From Bacteroidales bacterium (lineage in GTDB: Bacteria; Bacteroidota; Bacteroidia; Bacteroidales; Bacteroidaceae): a stretch of 30,877 nt of DNA. Shown in pieces: positions 17,201 through 25,522 of the stretch. The notes beneath the pieces are model-generated. The model saw only the letters and a list, made by a program, of their open reading frames with translations. It searched no databases and had not been told where the DNA came from. The stretch covers positions 1 to 30,877 of the forward strand of contig SFPF01000055.1 of assembly GCA_004552155.1 (NCBI GenBank), in the 5' to 3' direction. A program made the position numbers and the translations under genes. Every line of letters starts with the position of its first letter. Position 1 is the stretch's first letter.

Positions 17201-17704
17201 ATGAAGAAATATGAGATTTTTACCGACGAGCAGCGCACATACATATTGAAAAAGTTTGTGCAGACGTTCCTGCCGAAGGTGCCTAAATACCACCGCAACA
17301 TGGCGAACGAACTACACCATGTGTCAACCACTACCACACGCCTGATGAAGCGTCTCTTCGGCCTGCACACGGATTTCGCGGAGATGGTCGTCATTTTCCA
17401 AAGCTTAGGTTACGCTTTCTTTACGCGGGAGGGCGTTTACAACCCCAAGACGCAGCGCGTCACGGTGATGCGGCGCGGCAGCCTCTTTGCAAAAGGCACG
17501 GAAATAGAGGAGCCCGACGTCGACTTCCTCTACGTGAACGTCAATGCGCAGACCGTACGCATGCTCCGCCTCTGCACCATCCCCACGCCGCCCAACACGA
17601 GCGAGGACAAGGTGGACGACCTCGATTATATGAAGCAACTGGTAGATAAATTCCAAAAGCGCATCATTGCCGAAATGCAAACGAGGAGCAAGAGAAAAGG
17701 TTAA
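17201..17704 (+). CDS. Hypothetical protein, possibly DNA-binding
   Basis: I do not recognise this family. The product from ATG 17201 has 167 residues: MKKYEIFTDEQRTYILKKF, then a helical stretch with the run TTTTRLMKRLFGLHTDFAEM around residues 46-65 that could form a helix-turn-helix, an aromatic segment (GYAFFTREG), a central strand-rich part and a basic C-terminus MQTRSKRKG. A -7 box TATATTTG at 17156-17163 would start transcription near 17170, which favours this start over those at 17066 or 17171. The gene is divergent from nusB and ends 19 bp before the promoter of the Abi gene. Base composition resembles the host genes more than the Abi gene does. Confidence 0.6.
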   Translation: MKKYEIFTDEQRTYILKKFVQTFLPKVPKYHRNMANELHHVSTTTTRLMKRLFGLHTDFAEMVVIFQSLGYAFFTREGVYNPKTQRVTVMRRGSLFAKGTEIEEPDVDFLYVNVNAQTVRMLRLCTIPTPPNTSEDKVDDLDYMKQLVDKFQKRIIAEMQTRSKRKG

Positions 17705-17722
17705 GACTCCTTGCCCCAGTGC

Positions 17723-17753
17723 TTGCATATTTCAAATTCTTGCCGTAACTTTG
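17723..17753 (+). promoter_or_regulatory. Promoter of the Abi gene
   Basis: TTG at 17723-17725 and TAACTTTG at 17746-17753 are 20 nt apart, a good Bacteroidota promoter. Transcription would begin near 17760. The leader then holds CCCCC (17765-17769) and GGGGG (17794-17798) followed by TCGTTTTATTTT, a weak terminator-like hairpin ahead of the start. Confidence 0.65.
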
Positions 17754-17818
17754 CAGCACTAGAACCCCCAAGCCTCTCAACGATGCTCAAATCGGGGGTC
17801 GTTTTATTTTATACACCT

Positions 17819-18739
17819 ATGGGCATTATTTTTGATAAGACATTCAAACGGCCAAAGGAAATGGTCGAACTGCTCAAAGATAGAGGTTTGACGATAGATG
17901 ACCCGCAGCGCACGGAGCACTATCTGCGCAACATTGGGTATTATCGATTGAGTGCATATATGTATCCTTTCTTGCAGTCGCCCAAGGAAGCGCATCGCTT
18001 TAAGCAAGGCAGCAAGTTTCAATATGCCCTTAACTTGTACCGTTTTGATAAAAAACTCCGATTGTTGCTTTTCAACGAAATCGAGAAAATAGAGATTGCA
18101 TTACGAAGTACGCTCGCAAATCTTGTGGCAGATGAAACTGGGGACATTTTTTGGATGACAAACGAAGCGTTGTTTGCCAATCTTGACAAGTTCAAACGTA
18201 CCATGGATTTGGTAAATAAAGAACTGAAAAACTCCAAGGAAGAGTTTATTCAGCATTTCAAAGATAAATACAGCAACCCTTATCCTCCTGCTTGGATTCT
18301 TGTGGAAATTCTGCCGCTGGGAGTGATTACGCGGATATTCGAAAATCTTGCGGACAATACATTGAGAAAAAAGGTTGCGTCCCGTTTCGGTTTGTCTGTC
18401 CCTGTATTTACTTCATGGATAACGGTTGTTACCCTTACGCGTAACTCTTGCTGCCACCATTCCCGCGTATGGAACAAGGAGAATGCCATTTGCCCCATGA
18501 TACCCCGCAAGATTAAAGGCAAGTGGATAAACTCAGAGGTCACCCCTAAGCGTATTTTCTACAATATCTGCATCATTAAGTGGTTTGTCAATATCGTTGC
18601 GCCCAACAACGACATGCTTGAACACCTTCAAAAACTGTTTGCTCAATTTCCTATGGTTGATATTCATGCTTTGGGCTTTCCGAAAACAGATTGGCAGGAA
18701 GAACCGCTTTGGGCTTCTATCCAAAGCGCCAGGGCGTAA
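17819..18739 (+). CDS. Abi family (Abi_2, AbiD/AbiF-like) HEPN protein
   Basis: Member of the Abi_2 family, named for lactococcal phage abortive-infection proteins AbiD and AbiF and placed in the HEPN superfamily. Such proteins are thought to act as RNases that stop growth on infection; that role is inferred here. The 306-residue product opens MGIIFDKTFKRPKEMVELLK and has EHYLRNIGYYRLSAYMYPF near residue 33-51, FDKKLRLLLFNEIEKIEIALR at 76-96 (21 residues spanning the conserved Glu-rich helix), and the HEPN R-x4-H motif as Arg208 and His213 in TRNSCCHHSRVWN. The C-terminal FPKTDWQEEPLW is typical. The gene is visibly AT-richer than its neighbours, suggesting transfer. Its last 76 bp overlap the 3' end of the convergent adenosyltransferase gene. 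An alternative start lies at 17783. Confidence 0.88.
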   Translation: MGIIFDKTFKRPKEMVELLKDRGLTIDDPQRTEHYLRNIGYYRLSAYMYPFLQSPKEAHRFKQGSKFQYALNLYRFDKKLRLLLFNEIEKIEIALRSTLANLVADETGDIFWMTNEALFANLDKFKRTMDLVNKELKNSKEEFIQHFKDKYSNPYPPAWILVEILPLGVITRIFENLADNTLRKKVASRFGLSVPVFTSWITVVTLTRNSCCHHSRVWNKENAICPMIPRKIKGKWINSEVTPKRIFYNICIIKWFVNIVAPNNDMLEHLQKLFAQFPMVDIHALGFPKTDWQEEPLWASIQSARA

Positions 18740-19284
18740 AGATAATCGGAAAGGCGGTTGAGATAAGGCAAAGCAAACGGATTACGGCAACCGGCAGCGC
18801 AGACGCGACGCTCGGCACGGCGGCACACGGTGCGGCACACGTGGCATTGGGCCGCAAGCACGCTGCCGCCGGGCAGCACGAAACCGCCGAAACTTGCGCC
18901 GCGCTCGACGTCGAGACGGTCTATGGCATTTTCCAAATCCTTTATGTCGTTGCCATTCGGTGCGTCCTCAATCTTATTTGCGCAAGCCACGTCCGCGCCG
19001 ACGGCAAAGAGCAAATGCTGGGCGCGGCGCAGCGGAGCGGCAATGCCTTCGCAGCCGTCGTCGGCAGCAGCAGCACATATGACGGGCGTTTTGCAAAACG
19101 CCCCTACTCGTGAGACCTTGGTTGTTGCCCGTTCGCGCATCTCAGCCATGAGCAGTCCGATGTGGCTGTTCAGTTCATCGAGCGCGCCGACCGCCTCTAT
19201 GCGCGGCGCGCCTTTGTCTGTGCGCGTGCCGTCGGCAAGGGACGTGCGCCCTTGGTCGCCGCCGCGCGTGTAAAGTTTTGCCAT
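18664..19284 (-). CDS. Cob(I)alamin adenosyltransferase, PduO type
   Basis: Transfers the adenosyl group of ATP to cob(I)alamin to make adenosylcobalamin; PduO/MMAB fold, active as a trimer in the cytoplasm. The N-terminal ATP-binding motif YTRGGDQGRTSLADGTRTDK spans residues 5-24, followed by GALDELNSHIG (33-43), FVLPGGS, the conserved CHVCRTVCRRAERR helix and YLNRLSDYLYALA near the end. Residues 55-75 (RVGAFCKTPVIC and flanks) look like an insertion: they are encoded by a perfect palindrome at 19084-19103 that resembles an intergenic repeat elsewhere in the window. At 206 residues it is somewhat longer than usual. It follows the upstream gene without a gap and overlaps the Abi gene at its 3' end. 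Confidence 0.9.
   Translation of the reverse strand: MAKLYTRGGDQGRTSLADGTRTDKGAPRIEAVGALDELNSHIGLLMAEMRERATTKVSRVGAFCKTPVICAAAADDGCEGIAAPLRRAQHLLFAVGADVACANKIEDAPNGNDIKDLENAIDRLDVERGASFGGFVLPGGSVLAAQCHVCRTVCRRAERRVCAAGCRNPFALPYLNRLSDYLYALALWIEAQSGSSCQSVFGKPKA
19084..19103. repeat. GGGCG-armed perfect palindrome inside the adenosyltransferase gene
   Basis: Perfect 20-bp palindrome with half-site GGGCGTTTTG. It resembles the palindrome at 13288-13315 (arm GGGGCGTAT). It lies in frame in the coding sequence and encodes part of an apparent insertion. Confidence 0.75.
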
Positions 19285-19905
19285 CTAATAATAGTTGATT
19301 ATATAATCCTGCTTGTTAAGCCGCTCTTCAAAAAAGACAATGCCGAAATCGTAGAGGTCAAACGTGACGCGCACGGCCTTCTGCCCGATAAAATCCTGCC
19401 AAGCCTTGCGTCCCTTGCCGTGAATGCCGCCCGCCACAAGGGCAAAAGCATCGCCGCGCTGCCGTAACAGGGAGGGCAGGGCTTTGCAGGCAATATTTTC
19501 GGCAAACACCATATCGCAACGCCCGCCTTGCAGGGCTTCCGCCCATTTGTCTGCCTCAGCCTCTGCTGGCAAAGCGATGAAGCGGCAAGTGGGCACGGCG
19601 GTTTTGAGATATTCCAGCGCGAGCGCGTCGAGTCCGAGCACGGCGCAGAGGCGCGGGTGGCGGTGGTTGGCTAGGCGGAAGAGCAGGCGATAGTCCTTCT
19701 CACGCAGCAGCGGCGCGGGAGCGGCGAGGAATTGGCGGCGTAGCGCGGGATAGGCATAATAGGCTCCGCGCTCGTAGATGACGTTTGCCACGAAATTGTA
19801 GGCAAACGGCGAATGGATGCCATAGCCCCGGCGGTGGCGGAAACGATGCAACCAGCGCAAGGGGCGGCGCACCATATTTTTTCTATTTACAAAGGGCAAG
19901 CGCAT
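19285..19905 (-). CDS. Conserved Bacteroidales protein, methyltransferase-like
   Basis: A 206-residue protein. It has a basic N-terminus (VRRPLRWLHRFRHRRGYGIHSPFAYNF), and the RGYGIHSPFA string is one I know from a Bacteroidota family sometimes annotated as a SAM-dependent methyltransferase. After it come VIYERGAYYAYPALRR, an LCAVLGLDALALEYLKTA stretch where a Rossmann-type methyltransferase would bind SAM, and the ending FEERLNKQDYIINYY. The classical glycine-rich SAM loop is not convincing, so activity is uncertain. It lies between the sialate esterase gene (7 bp gap) and the adenosyltransferase gene (no gap), all on the minus strand. Confidence 0.7.
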   Translation of the reverse strand: MRLPFVNRKNMVRRPLRWLHRFRHRRGYGIHSPFAYNFVANVIYERGAYYAYPALRRQFLAAPAPLLREKDYRLLFRLANHRHPRLCAVLGLDALALEYLKTAVPTCRFIALPAEAEADKWAEALQGGRCDMVFAENIACKALPSLLRQRGDAFALVAGGIHGKGRKAWQDFIGQKAVRVTFDLYDFGIVFFEERLNKQDYIINYY

Positions 19906-19912
19906 AGAGGTT

Positions 19913-21364
19913 TTACTTTACTTCACAGGCAAAAGTAGATGCCGGCAGCCCGGCGGCGTTTACGAGATTGGCGTGGGTGAATGGCTGCCAGCCGTAGCGC
20001 ACGGCGGTCGGTGCAGGCACTTGGGGCGAGCGCAGCACAACGCCATCAGGACGCGCCTCTGCGGAGGCAGGATAGAACTTGCCGTCGTTTCCCGCCAATT
20101 CAAAACCTATAATCTTTTTGCCCGAGGCAGGGTGCAGCCCGTTGCCGTAATCGAAACTTACCGCAACTGCATCTTTCTGCAAACAAGCCGCACGCACCAT
20201 CGGACCGCTCGGCACTACGTCGTGAAAGCCATACACGCGGTGGAGGGCTGATGCCGCGAGCCGCTCGCCCACCTCGCGCTTGTGCGTGGGGTGTACGTTG
20301 AGCGAGTCGCCGAGGTCGGAGCAGACGCTCATCCAAACGTTTGTGTTAGCCTCTGCCAACTTGCGCTGGCTGTCGCGAAAGGCGGGCCATGTGGGGCGCG
20401 TGGAGATACTGGAAAGTTGCACAAAGAGGAAGGGCAAGTCTTCGCCGCCCGTTTCGAGCGCGGTGCGCCAACTTTGGAGCAGCAAGGGGAACAGCCGTTC
20501 GTGGGTGGCAATGTCTTGCGCGTTCGACTCACCCTGATACCACAGCACGCCGCGCAGGGCGTAACCCTGCCAAGGGCGCAGGCCGCAGTTGTAGAGATAA
20601 GCGGGCATGTAAGGGTGCAGTTGTCGTTCGGAAACGGCTTTCGCGCAATTTTTGGCAACGCGCTTCCGCGCCCATTCCATGATCAGGGAGTTATCGGGGA
20701 AGTCGTCGAGGATTTCCTTGAAATTGGTTTGCAGCGTAAGGCTGTCAATCCACGCCTCGCAGGTGGCGCCGCCCACGGCGTTGCAGATAATGCCCACGGG
20801 GCAGTGGAGGCTGTCGGCCAAAACGCGGGCAAAGTGGTAGCCGATGGCAGAAAACTCTTTGATGGCGGCGGCCGAGGACTGCTGCCAGCGGGTGGGGCGC
20901 AAATAGCGCAGGCGGTTCACCTCTTCTAATTCTTCTTCGGTCCACTCCACCGCGAACGGCTGGAAACGCGCCCGCTGATTATATATATGTATCAGGGGAT
21001 GCCGGGCGGCATCTTTGAGGTCGGCGGCAGCCGTGGCGGTTTCGCTGACGGTAAGTTCCATGTTCGACTGCCCCGAAGCGAGCCACACCTCGCCCACATA
21101 GACGCTGTCGATGCGATGCGCGCGGTTGCCGGCCTTTATTCTCAATTCAAACGGACCGCCTGCCGCGCCGGCACTGAGGCAAACCTCGAAACGGCCGTCG
21201 GCATCGGTCTGCGCGGCATACTGCTCGCCGCGCCATTCCACGGCAACGCTTGCAAATGCCTGTCCCGCCGTGCCGCGCAAGGGAAACACCCTGCCCCGCT
21301 GCATCACCATGCCGTTGGAAACCACGGAAACAAAGCGCGAAAGGATAGTAAAGGGGGCAGGCAT
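19913..21364 (-). CDS. Sialate O-acetylesterase family protein
   Basis: SGNH-type hydrolase of the sialate O-acetylesterase family, which removes O-acetyl groups from sialic acids or other glycans. The 483-residue product has a beta-sandwich start (NGMVMQRGRVFPLRG), the nucleophile motif SGQSNMEL with Ser100, VGIICNAVGGATCEAWID at about 190-207, GVLWYQGESN at 272-281 and the catalytic Asp-x-x-His region with His358 and His361 in NVHPTHKREVGERLA. Most Bacteroidales members are exported; no signal peptide is visible at this N-terminus, so either this one is cytoplasmic or the true start is missing. It heads the three-gene minus-strand unit. Confidence 0.88.
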   Translation of the reverse strand: MPAPFTILSRFVSVVSNGMVMQRGRVFPLRGTAGQAFASVAVEWRGEQYAAQTDADGRFEVCLSAGAAGGPFELRIKAGNRAHRIDSVYVGEVWLASGQSNMELTVSETATAAADLKDAARHPLIHIYNQRARFQPFAVEWTEEELEEVNRLRYLRPTRWQQSSAAAIKEFSAIGYHFARVLADSLHCPVGIICNAVGGATCEAWIDSLTLQTNFKEILDDFPDNSLIMEWARKRVAKNCAKAVSERQLHPYMPAYLYNCGLRPWQGYALRGVLWYQGESNAQDIATHERLFPLLLQSWRTALETGGEDLPFLFVQLSSISTRPTWPAFRDSQRKLAEANTNVWMSVCSDLGDSLNVHPTHKREVGERLAASALHRVYGFHDVVPSGPMVRAACLQKDAVAVSFDYGNGLHPASGKKIIGFELAGNDGKFYPASAEARPDGVVLRSPQVPAPTAVRYGWQPFTHANLVNAAGLPASTFACEVK

Positions 21365-21446
21365 TTTGGGTTAGAAAAAGGGATATGGACTATATTATCT
21401 ATAAAGCGTAGGCTGAATTAGGTATTAAAGTGATAAAGGCATTAAC

Positions 21447-21665
21447 TGCCTGGAAGGCAGCACGGAGCGAAGCGACGGTAACCGGGGACGAAGTCCTCGG
21501 TGAATGCTATCGTAAAAGTTCTGCCTGGAAGGCAGTACGCCTGTGGCAATGAATAAAATGCCTGTCCTGCGGCGTAGTGCCTTCCAGGCACATCGTCCTC
21601 GCATCGCCTATCCGAGGACTTCGTCCCCGGTTACCGTCGCTTCGCTCTGTAGTGCCTTCCAGGCA
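21447..21665. repeat. Symmetric nested inverted repeat (MITE-like)
   Basis: The 359-bp gap between the esterase and porW holds a symmetric element and no gene. The outer arms are 54 bp (21447-21500 and 21612-21665) and differ at three positions. An inner pair of 20 bp lies at 21522-21541 and 21571-21590 with one mismatch. All four begin with the same 13-mer TGCCTGGAAGGCA, itself a short hairpin, and the copies are 75 bp apart on each side. Both pairs share one centre at 21556. No transposase or clear target duplication is visible. Confidence 0.88.
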
Positions 21666-21723
21666 CTTAACACTTGATTCAGCCAACACGCTAATCTATT
21701 AAATTATCTAGAGTGGCGCTCCA

Positions 21724-24657
21724 TTACTCGCCGTACCATTCGCCGTCGTCGTCGGAAGCGTTTTCATCTTTCTCCTCATTCATCTGTTCCAACTGCTCAG
21801 GCGTGTACTCGTCCTCGTAATGCTGCTCGATAGGTTCGATATCCTCAACCGGCAATTCGGGGTCGAGTTCGGCAGGCGCAAAGGTCTGTTCGTAGAAAGC
21901 GGCATAATCGTCAAAACTATAGAACGTGCCGAGCATCTTGAGGTTTTCCTCCGAAATAAGCACCACGCGCCCCTTGCCCATCAACTCGCGCAGCGCGGCA
22001 TCTTCGTGGGCGCGCAGGGCGTAAGCGTGCGCCTCGTCCAAAGAGTTGAAGCCCGTGATGCGGAACTGCGTCAAGCCCTCGTCGCGGACAAACGACATGT
22101 CAAAGCCGCGCGCCATGAAGGTGGAGAAGTTGAACCGCGCCATTTCGTAGAGCAAGCGGTTGTCGGCAATCGAGTCGGCAGGATAGGCAAGGATAAAGAC
22201 AAACGCCGCGTTGCGCTCGGGCGAGAGGGCTCGCTGCTGCGCGGCATCGCCGCTGATAGAGTCGCTGAGTGCCGTGCGGCGGCTCCACAGAGATGTGAGG
22301 TCGTAACCGCCCGTTCCCAAGGCGCGCCCGCTTTCAAGACCGCGCACAATCATACCCGCCATGTCGCTCACGTCGCTCTTCGGGTAGTCGCGCACGAGGT
22401 CTTTCAACTCCGTGATCAGTTGCTTCGTGTCGGCCGTGGCCAAACGGCTGAGCGCATGCACGAAGATAAACTTCGGGCGGTTCAGCCCCATCGGGAACTT
22501 CGTCGTGCTTAGGCGATAGTTGTGCCCAACGGTCGCCGTGTCGCCTTGCGTGTACGCCGTGTAAGCGGCGGTATAGAGCGAGTCTTCTATTTCCTTTCCG
22601 TAACGCGCGGTGCGCTCGTAGTCGGGCGCAGTGATGGTGCGCGTGGTCTTTCCCTCGGGATATTCCGCCGCCATGCGCCGCCTCGTGGCATCGGCCATAT
22701 CACGCCGTCCCGCCCGCGAGTATAGCAGGAAGAGTTGATAAAGCGCGTCCTCCATTTGCTCAAAGTCCTTGTAATTATTTACCAGCCTTTCGAGCGTTTC
22801 GGCTGCGAGGGGGAAGTCTTCCAAATCGTCCTTCTCAATCACGCCCGCATTGTAAAGACCGTCTTTGATAATCGCATCGGAAGCTTCGACGGCTTCGGGA
22901 GTGAAGGGAATTTGTTTTATATAATATTCTCGGCAGTGCGGGTCGTCCTCGGGCGCGAGTTCTGCCTGCGCGGTGTCTGCCGGTTCCTCCGTGATGCCTA
23001 GTTGCTCGAGACTGTCGCGCACGGCCTGCAAACTGTCGTCGGCGGCGTAGTCGAAACCTTCAGCATCGTCCATAGCAAGAACCGTGCGGTTGGAACGCCG
23101 CCAGTCGTCCTCGTTCTTGCGTTTGCCCCACTTCTTCTGGAAATCTTGCTTGCCCTGCATTACCGTCATGGGATTGTAAAAATACCAAAGGTCGGACTGC
23201 TGCTGTGGGTTTTGCATCTGCGGCGGACGGTTGTCCTGCCGCGTGCCTGCGGCGCGGTTGTCGGCATCGATTTCCGCAGCGCGGGCTTCGGCGGCAGAGT
23301 CGGCCTTGGCGCGGCGCTCCTCTTCCTCCTTTTTCTTCAAGGCCTCAATCACGCGGTCGATGGCCGCATTGCGCGAAGGCTCGTCCATACGGGCCAAGGC
23401 TTGCAGACTGTCTTGCAGGTGCACGGCGGAGGTGTAAGGCACGAGTTTGTCGAGCACCTTGGAGCGGCGCATTGCTTCCTCGTAGCCCTCGCGCTGCTTG
23501 TTGAGCAAGCCGATGGCCTCAGCGTAGCAACTCTGCGCTTGGTCAAACCGCCTTTGGTCCCAATATATTTCGCCGAGGCGCAACACCAGCACACCCTTCT
23601 CTATGCCGCCGCGCGTGCTTTTGGCACGCCCTTTCTCGTAAGCGGCGATGGCTTGCACCGTGTCGGCGAGCTGCATATAGATATTGCCTAAAGCGAAATA
23701 AACCTGGTCGAGATAGTCCTTGTTGTTGTCGGACCGCGCCATGCGCTTGAGACGGGCAATCATCTTCTTTCGGCCGGCGGCATCGCCCGAAAGCACCTCG
23801 GCCTGCAAGAGGCGGGCATTGAGTTGGGTGGCATAGGGCGGGCTGTGCTTGATGCACTTTTGCAGCGCCTTGTAAGCAAGTTTGGGTTGATTTTGGTTGT
23901 AATAGAGTTGGCCGAGCAGATAATAGAGGCGTGCGCGGTCGGCGGCGGGCACGGTTTTCACAGCCTTGGCCAAGTGGGGCAAAGCCTCTTTGTAGCGCTT
24001 CTGGCCTACGAGCATGTCCGCCTGAGTCAGTTCTGCCACTTTGCGCAAACGCGGCGGCAGCGAGTCGCGCACGGATTTGGAAAAAGCATCTTCGGCATCG
24101 TAAAACCATCCCACCTGCGCATAGCAGCGTGCCAGCCAAAGGCGTGCCTCAGCCGCCACTTCGGGTTCGGCGGCATAGAGGCGCGTGATGTAAGAAAAGG
24201 TGGCGGCGGCTTCGAGAAACTCGCCCGTTTGGAATTGCGCCCGCCCCATCATCAGCCACGCATGTTTCAGGAAAGGATTGAACTCTTTGCGCTGCAAATA
24301 AGCCTTTTTCTTGGGCGAGAGGGTCTTGCCTGCGGCTTGCGTGGGGCGTTTCTTAATGGAATGAACCTGAATGGCTTTCTTCGATTTCGTAATCGCGGTT
24401 TCAAAATTCGATTTCCCCAAACCGCGCGATGCCTCATTGCCCACACAGAATACGGGCAGCGTCTGCGTGAAATCGTCCTTGTTGCCCTCCTGCTGCGCCT
24501 TGATGCCCTCTTTGTAAGCCTCCTGCCCGTTGAAATAGGTGTTGAAATGGGCGTTGAAGGAGTGCCAAAAGCGGCTCAGCGACGTGTTCTTCTTCGTAGA
24601 GCACGCCGTCAGCAGCAAAAGGACGAGGGGAATATATAAAAAAGGACTTCGTTTCAC
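21724..24657 (-). CDS. porW: Type IX secretion lipoprotein PorW/SprE (TPR protein)
   Basis: PorW (SprE in gliding Flavobacteria) is an outer-membrane lipoprotein needed for the type IX secretion system. The 977-residue product has a lipoprotein signal MKRSPFLYIPLVLLLLTAC with acylated Cys19, then the family start NTSLSRFWHSFNAHFNTYFNG and many tetratricopeptide repeats (for example GEFLEAAATFSYITRLYA and YKEALPHLAKAVKTVP) over residues 130-440. A charged linker follows and a further repeat region lies near 590-690. The C-terminus is very acidic (EDIEPIEQHYEDEY). Length is in the family range and the frame is intact. It ends the aroA-membrane protein-ABC permease-porW run. Confidence 0.87.
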   Translation of the reverse strand: MKRSPFLYIPLVLLLLTACSTKKNTSLSRFWHSFNAHFNTYFNGQEAYKEGIKAQQEGNKDDFTQTLPVFCVGNEASRGLGKSNFETAITKSKKAIQVHSIKKRPTQAAGKTLSPKKKAYLQRKEFNPFLKHAWLMMGRAQFQTGEFLEAAATFSYITRLYAAEPEVAAEARLWLARCYAQVGWFYDAEDAFSKSVRDSLPPRLRKVAELTQADMLVGQKRYKEALPHLAKAVKTVPAADRARLYYLLGQLYYNQNQPKLAYKALQKCIKHSPPYATQLNARLLQAEVLSGDAAGRKKMIARLKRMARSDNNKDYLDQVYFALGNIYMQLADTVQAIAAYEKGRAKSTRGGIEKGVLVLRLGEIYWDQRRFDQAQSCYAEAIGLLNKQREGYEEAMRRSKVLDKLVPYTSAVHLQDSLQALARMDEPSRNAAIDRVIEALKKKEEEERRAKADSAAEARAAEIDADNRAAGTRQDNRPPQMQNPQQQSDLWYFYNPMTVMQGKQDFQKKWGKRKNEDDWRRSNRTVLAMDDAEGFDYAADDSLQAVRDSLEQLGITEEPADTAQAELAPEDDPHCREYYIKQIPFTPEAVEASDAIIKDGLYNAGVIEKDDLEDFPLAAETLERLVNNYKDFEQMEDALYQLFLLYSRAGRRDMADATRRRMAAEYPEGKTTRTITAPDYERTARYGKEIEDSLYTAAYTAYTQGDTATVGHNYRLSTTKFPMGLNRPKFIFVHALSRLATADTKQLITELKDLVRDYPKSDVSDMAGMIVRGLESGRALGTGGYDLTSLWSRRTALSDSISGDAAQQRALSPERNAAFVFILAYPADSIADNRLLYEMARFNFSTFMARGFDMSFVRDEGLTQFRITGFNSLDEAHAYALRAHEDAALRELMGKGRVVLISEENLKMLGTFYSFDDYAAFYEQTFAPAELDPELPVEDIEPIEQHYEDEYTPEQLEQMNEEKDENASDDDGEWYGE

Positions 24658-24685
24658 GAAAACTACTTCGGAGATGTGGACAATA

Positions 24686-25504
24686 TTATATATATAAACT
24701 TGGAAAAAGGCGTTTTATTGCCCTTGCCATGAAATAGACGGCAATCATGGTCAGCACAATCGTTGCGCCGCAGGGCAGGTCGCCCCAAAACGAAGCCGCC
24801 ATGCCGGCGAGGCAGCCCACCCCGCCCGTCAGCGCGCTCAGCCAAATCATCGAGCGGAACGTGCGGGCGAAGAGCGCGGCTGTGGCCTGCGGCACAGACA
24901 AAAGGGAAATCACCATGACGATGCCCGCAATGTGCAGGCAGCCAACGATCGTCAAGGCCGTGAACGCCACGAGCGTGTCCTCTATCAACTGCACGGGCAA
25001 GCCGCGCGTGCGGGCAAAGTCGGCGTCGCACGCCACGAGGGCGATGCGGCGCCCGAAAAAGCCGAAAAAGAGAAGTGCCAGCACCGTGAGCGTGCCGAGC
25101 ATTACCAAGTCGGTCTGCCCTACCGCCAGGATGTCGCCAAAGAGATAGGCGTTGAGGTCGGTCACGAAGCCGGGCGTCAATCCGGCAAACACGATGCCGA
25201 CGCTCATGCCGAGCGTCCAGAGCATCGCCACGGCGGCATCTTCGCGCTCGCCGCCGAGACGGCTCAACCGCCTGATGCCAAACCCCGACAGCAGGCAGAA
25301 TGCTGCCGCGCCGAGCAGGGGCGAAAAACCGAAGTACGCGCCCAGTCCCACGCCGCCCAATGAGGCGTGCGCCATGCCGCCGCCCATGATGACCATGCGC
25401 CGCGTCACTACGTAAGTGCCTATCATCGAGCAAAGCACTGCGGCCAGCACAGCCGCAATCAAGGCGTTCAGAAAAAACGGATTATGGATGAGGGAATAAA
25501 TCAT
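24686..25504 (-). CDS. Metal ABC transporter permease, ZnuB/MntB type (ABC-3 family)
   Basis: Inner-membrane permease of the ABC-3 family, which imports Zn2+, Mn2+ or Fe2+ with a binding protein and an ATPase. The 272-residue product has about eight helices: LIAAVLAAVLCSMIGTYVVTRR split over residues 16-37, then the motif GGGMAHASLGGVGLGAYFG near 41-59, the block LWTLGMSVGIVFAGL and the C-terminal VSLLSVPQATAALFAR with the Pro of the ATPase-coupling loop. Partner genes are not in the window, so the metal cannot be named. It begins 18 bp after the small Cys-rich membrane protein gene and is followed by porW after 28 bp. Confidence 0.9.
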   Translation of the reverse strand: MIYSLIHNPFFLNALIAAVLAAVLCSMIGTYVVTRRMVIMGGGMAHASLGGVGLGAYFGFSPLLGAAAFCLLSGFGIRRLSRLGGEREDAAVAMLWTLGMSVGIVFAGLTPGFVTDLNAYLFGDILAVGQTDLVMLGTLTVLALLFFGFFGRRIALVACDADFARTRGLPVQLIEDTLVAFTALTIVGCLHIAGIVMVISLLSVPQATAALFARTFRSMIWLSALTGGVGCLAGMAASFWGDLPCGATIVLTMIAVYFMARAIKRLFPSLYI

Positions 25505-25522
25505 GAAGTATGCGCTTAATAA

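Noticed and set aside
21507..21689. 60-codon minus-strand open frame in the inverted repeat
   Set aside because: It consists of translated repeat units (CLEGTT twice) and has no independent support.
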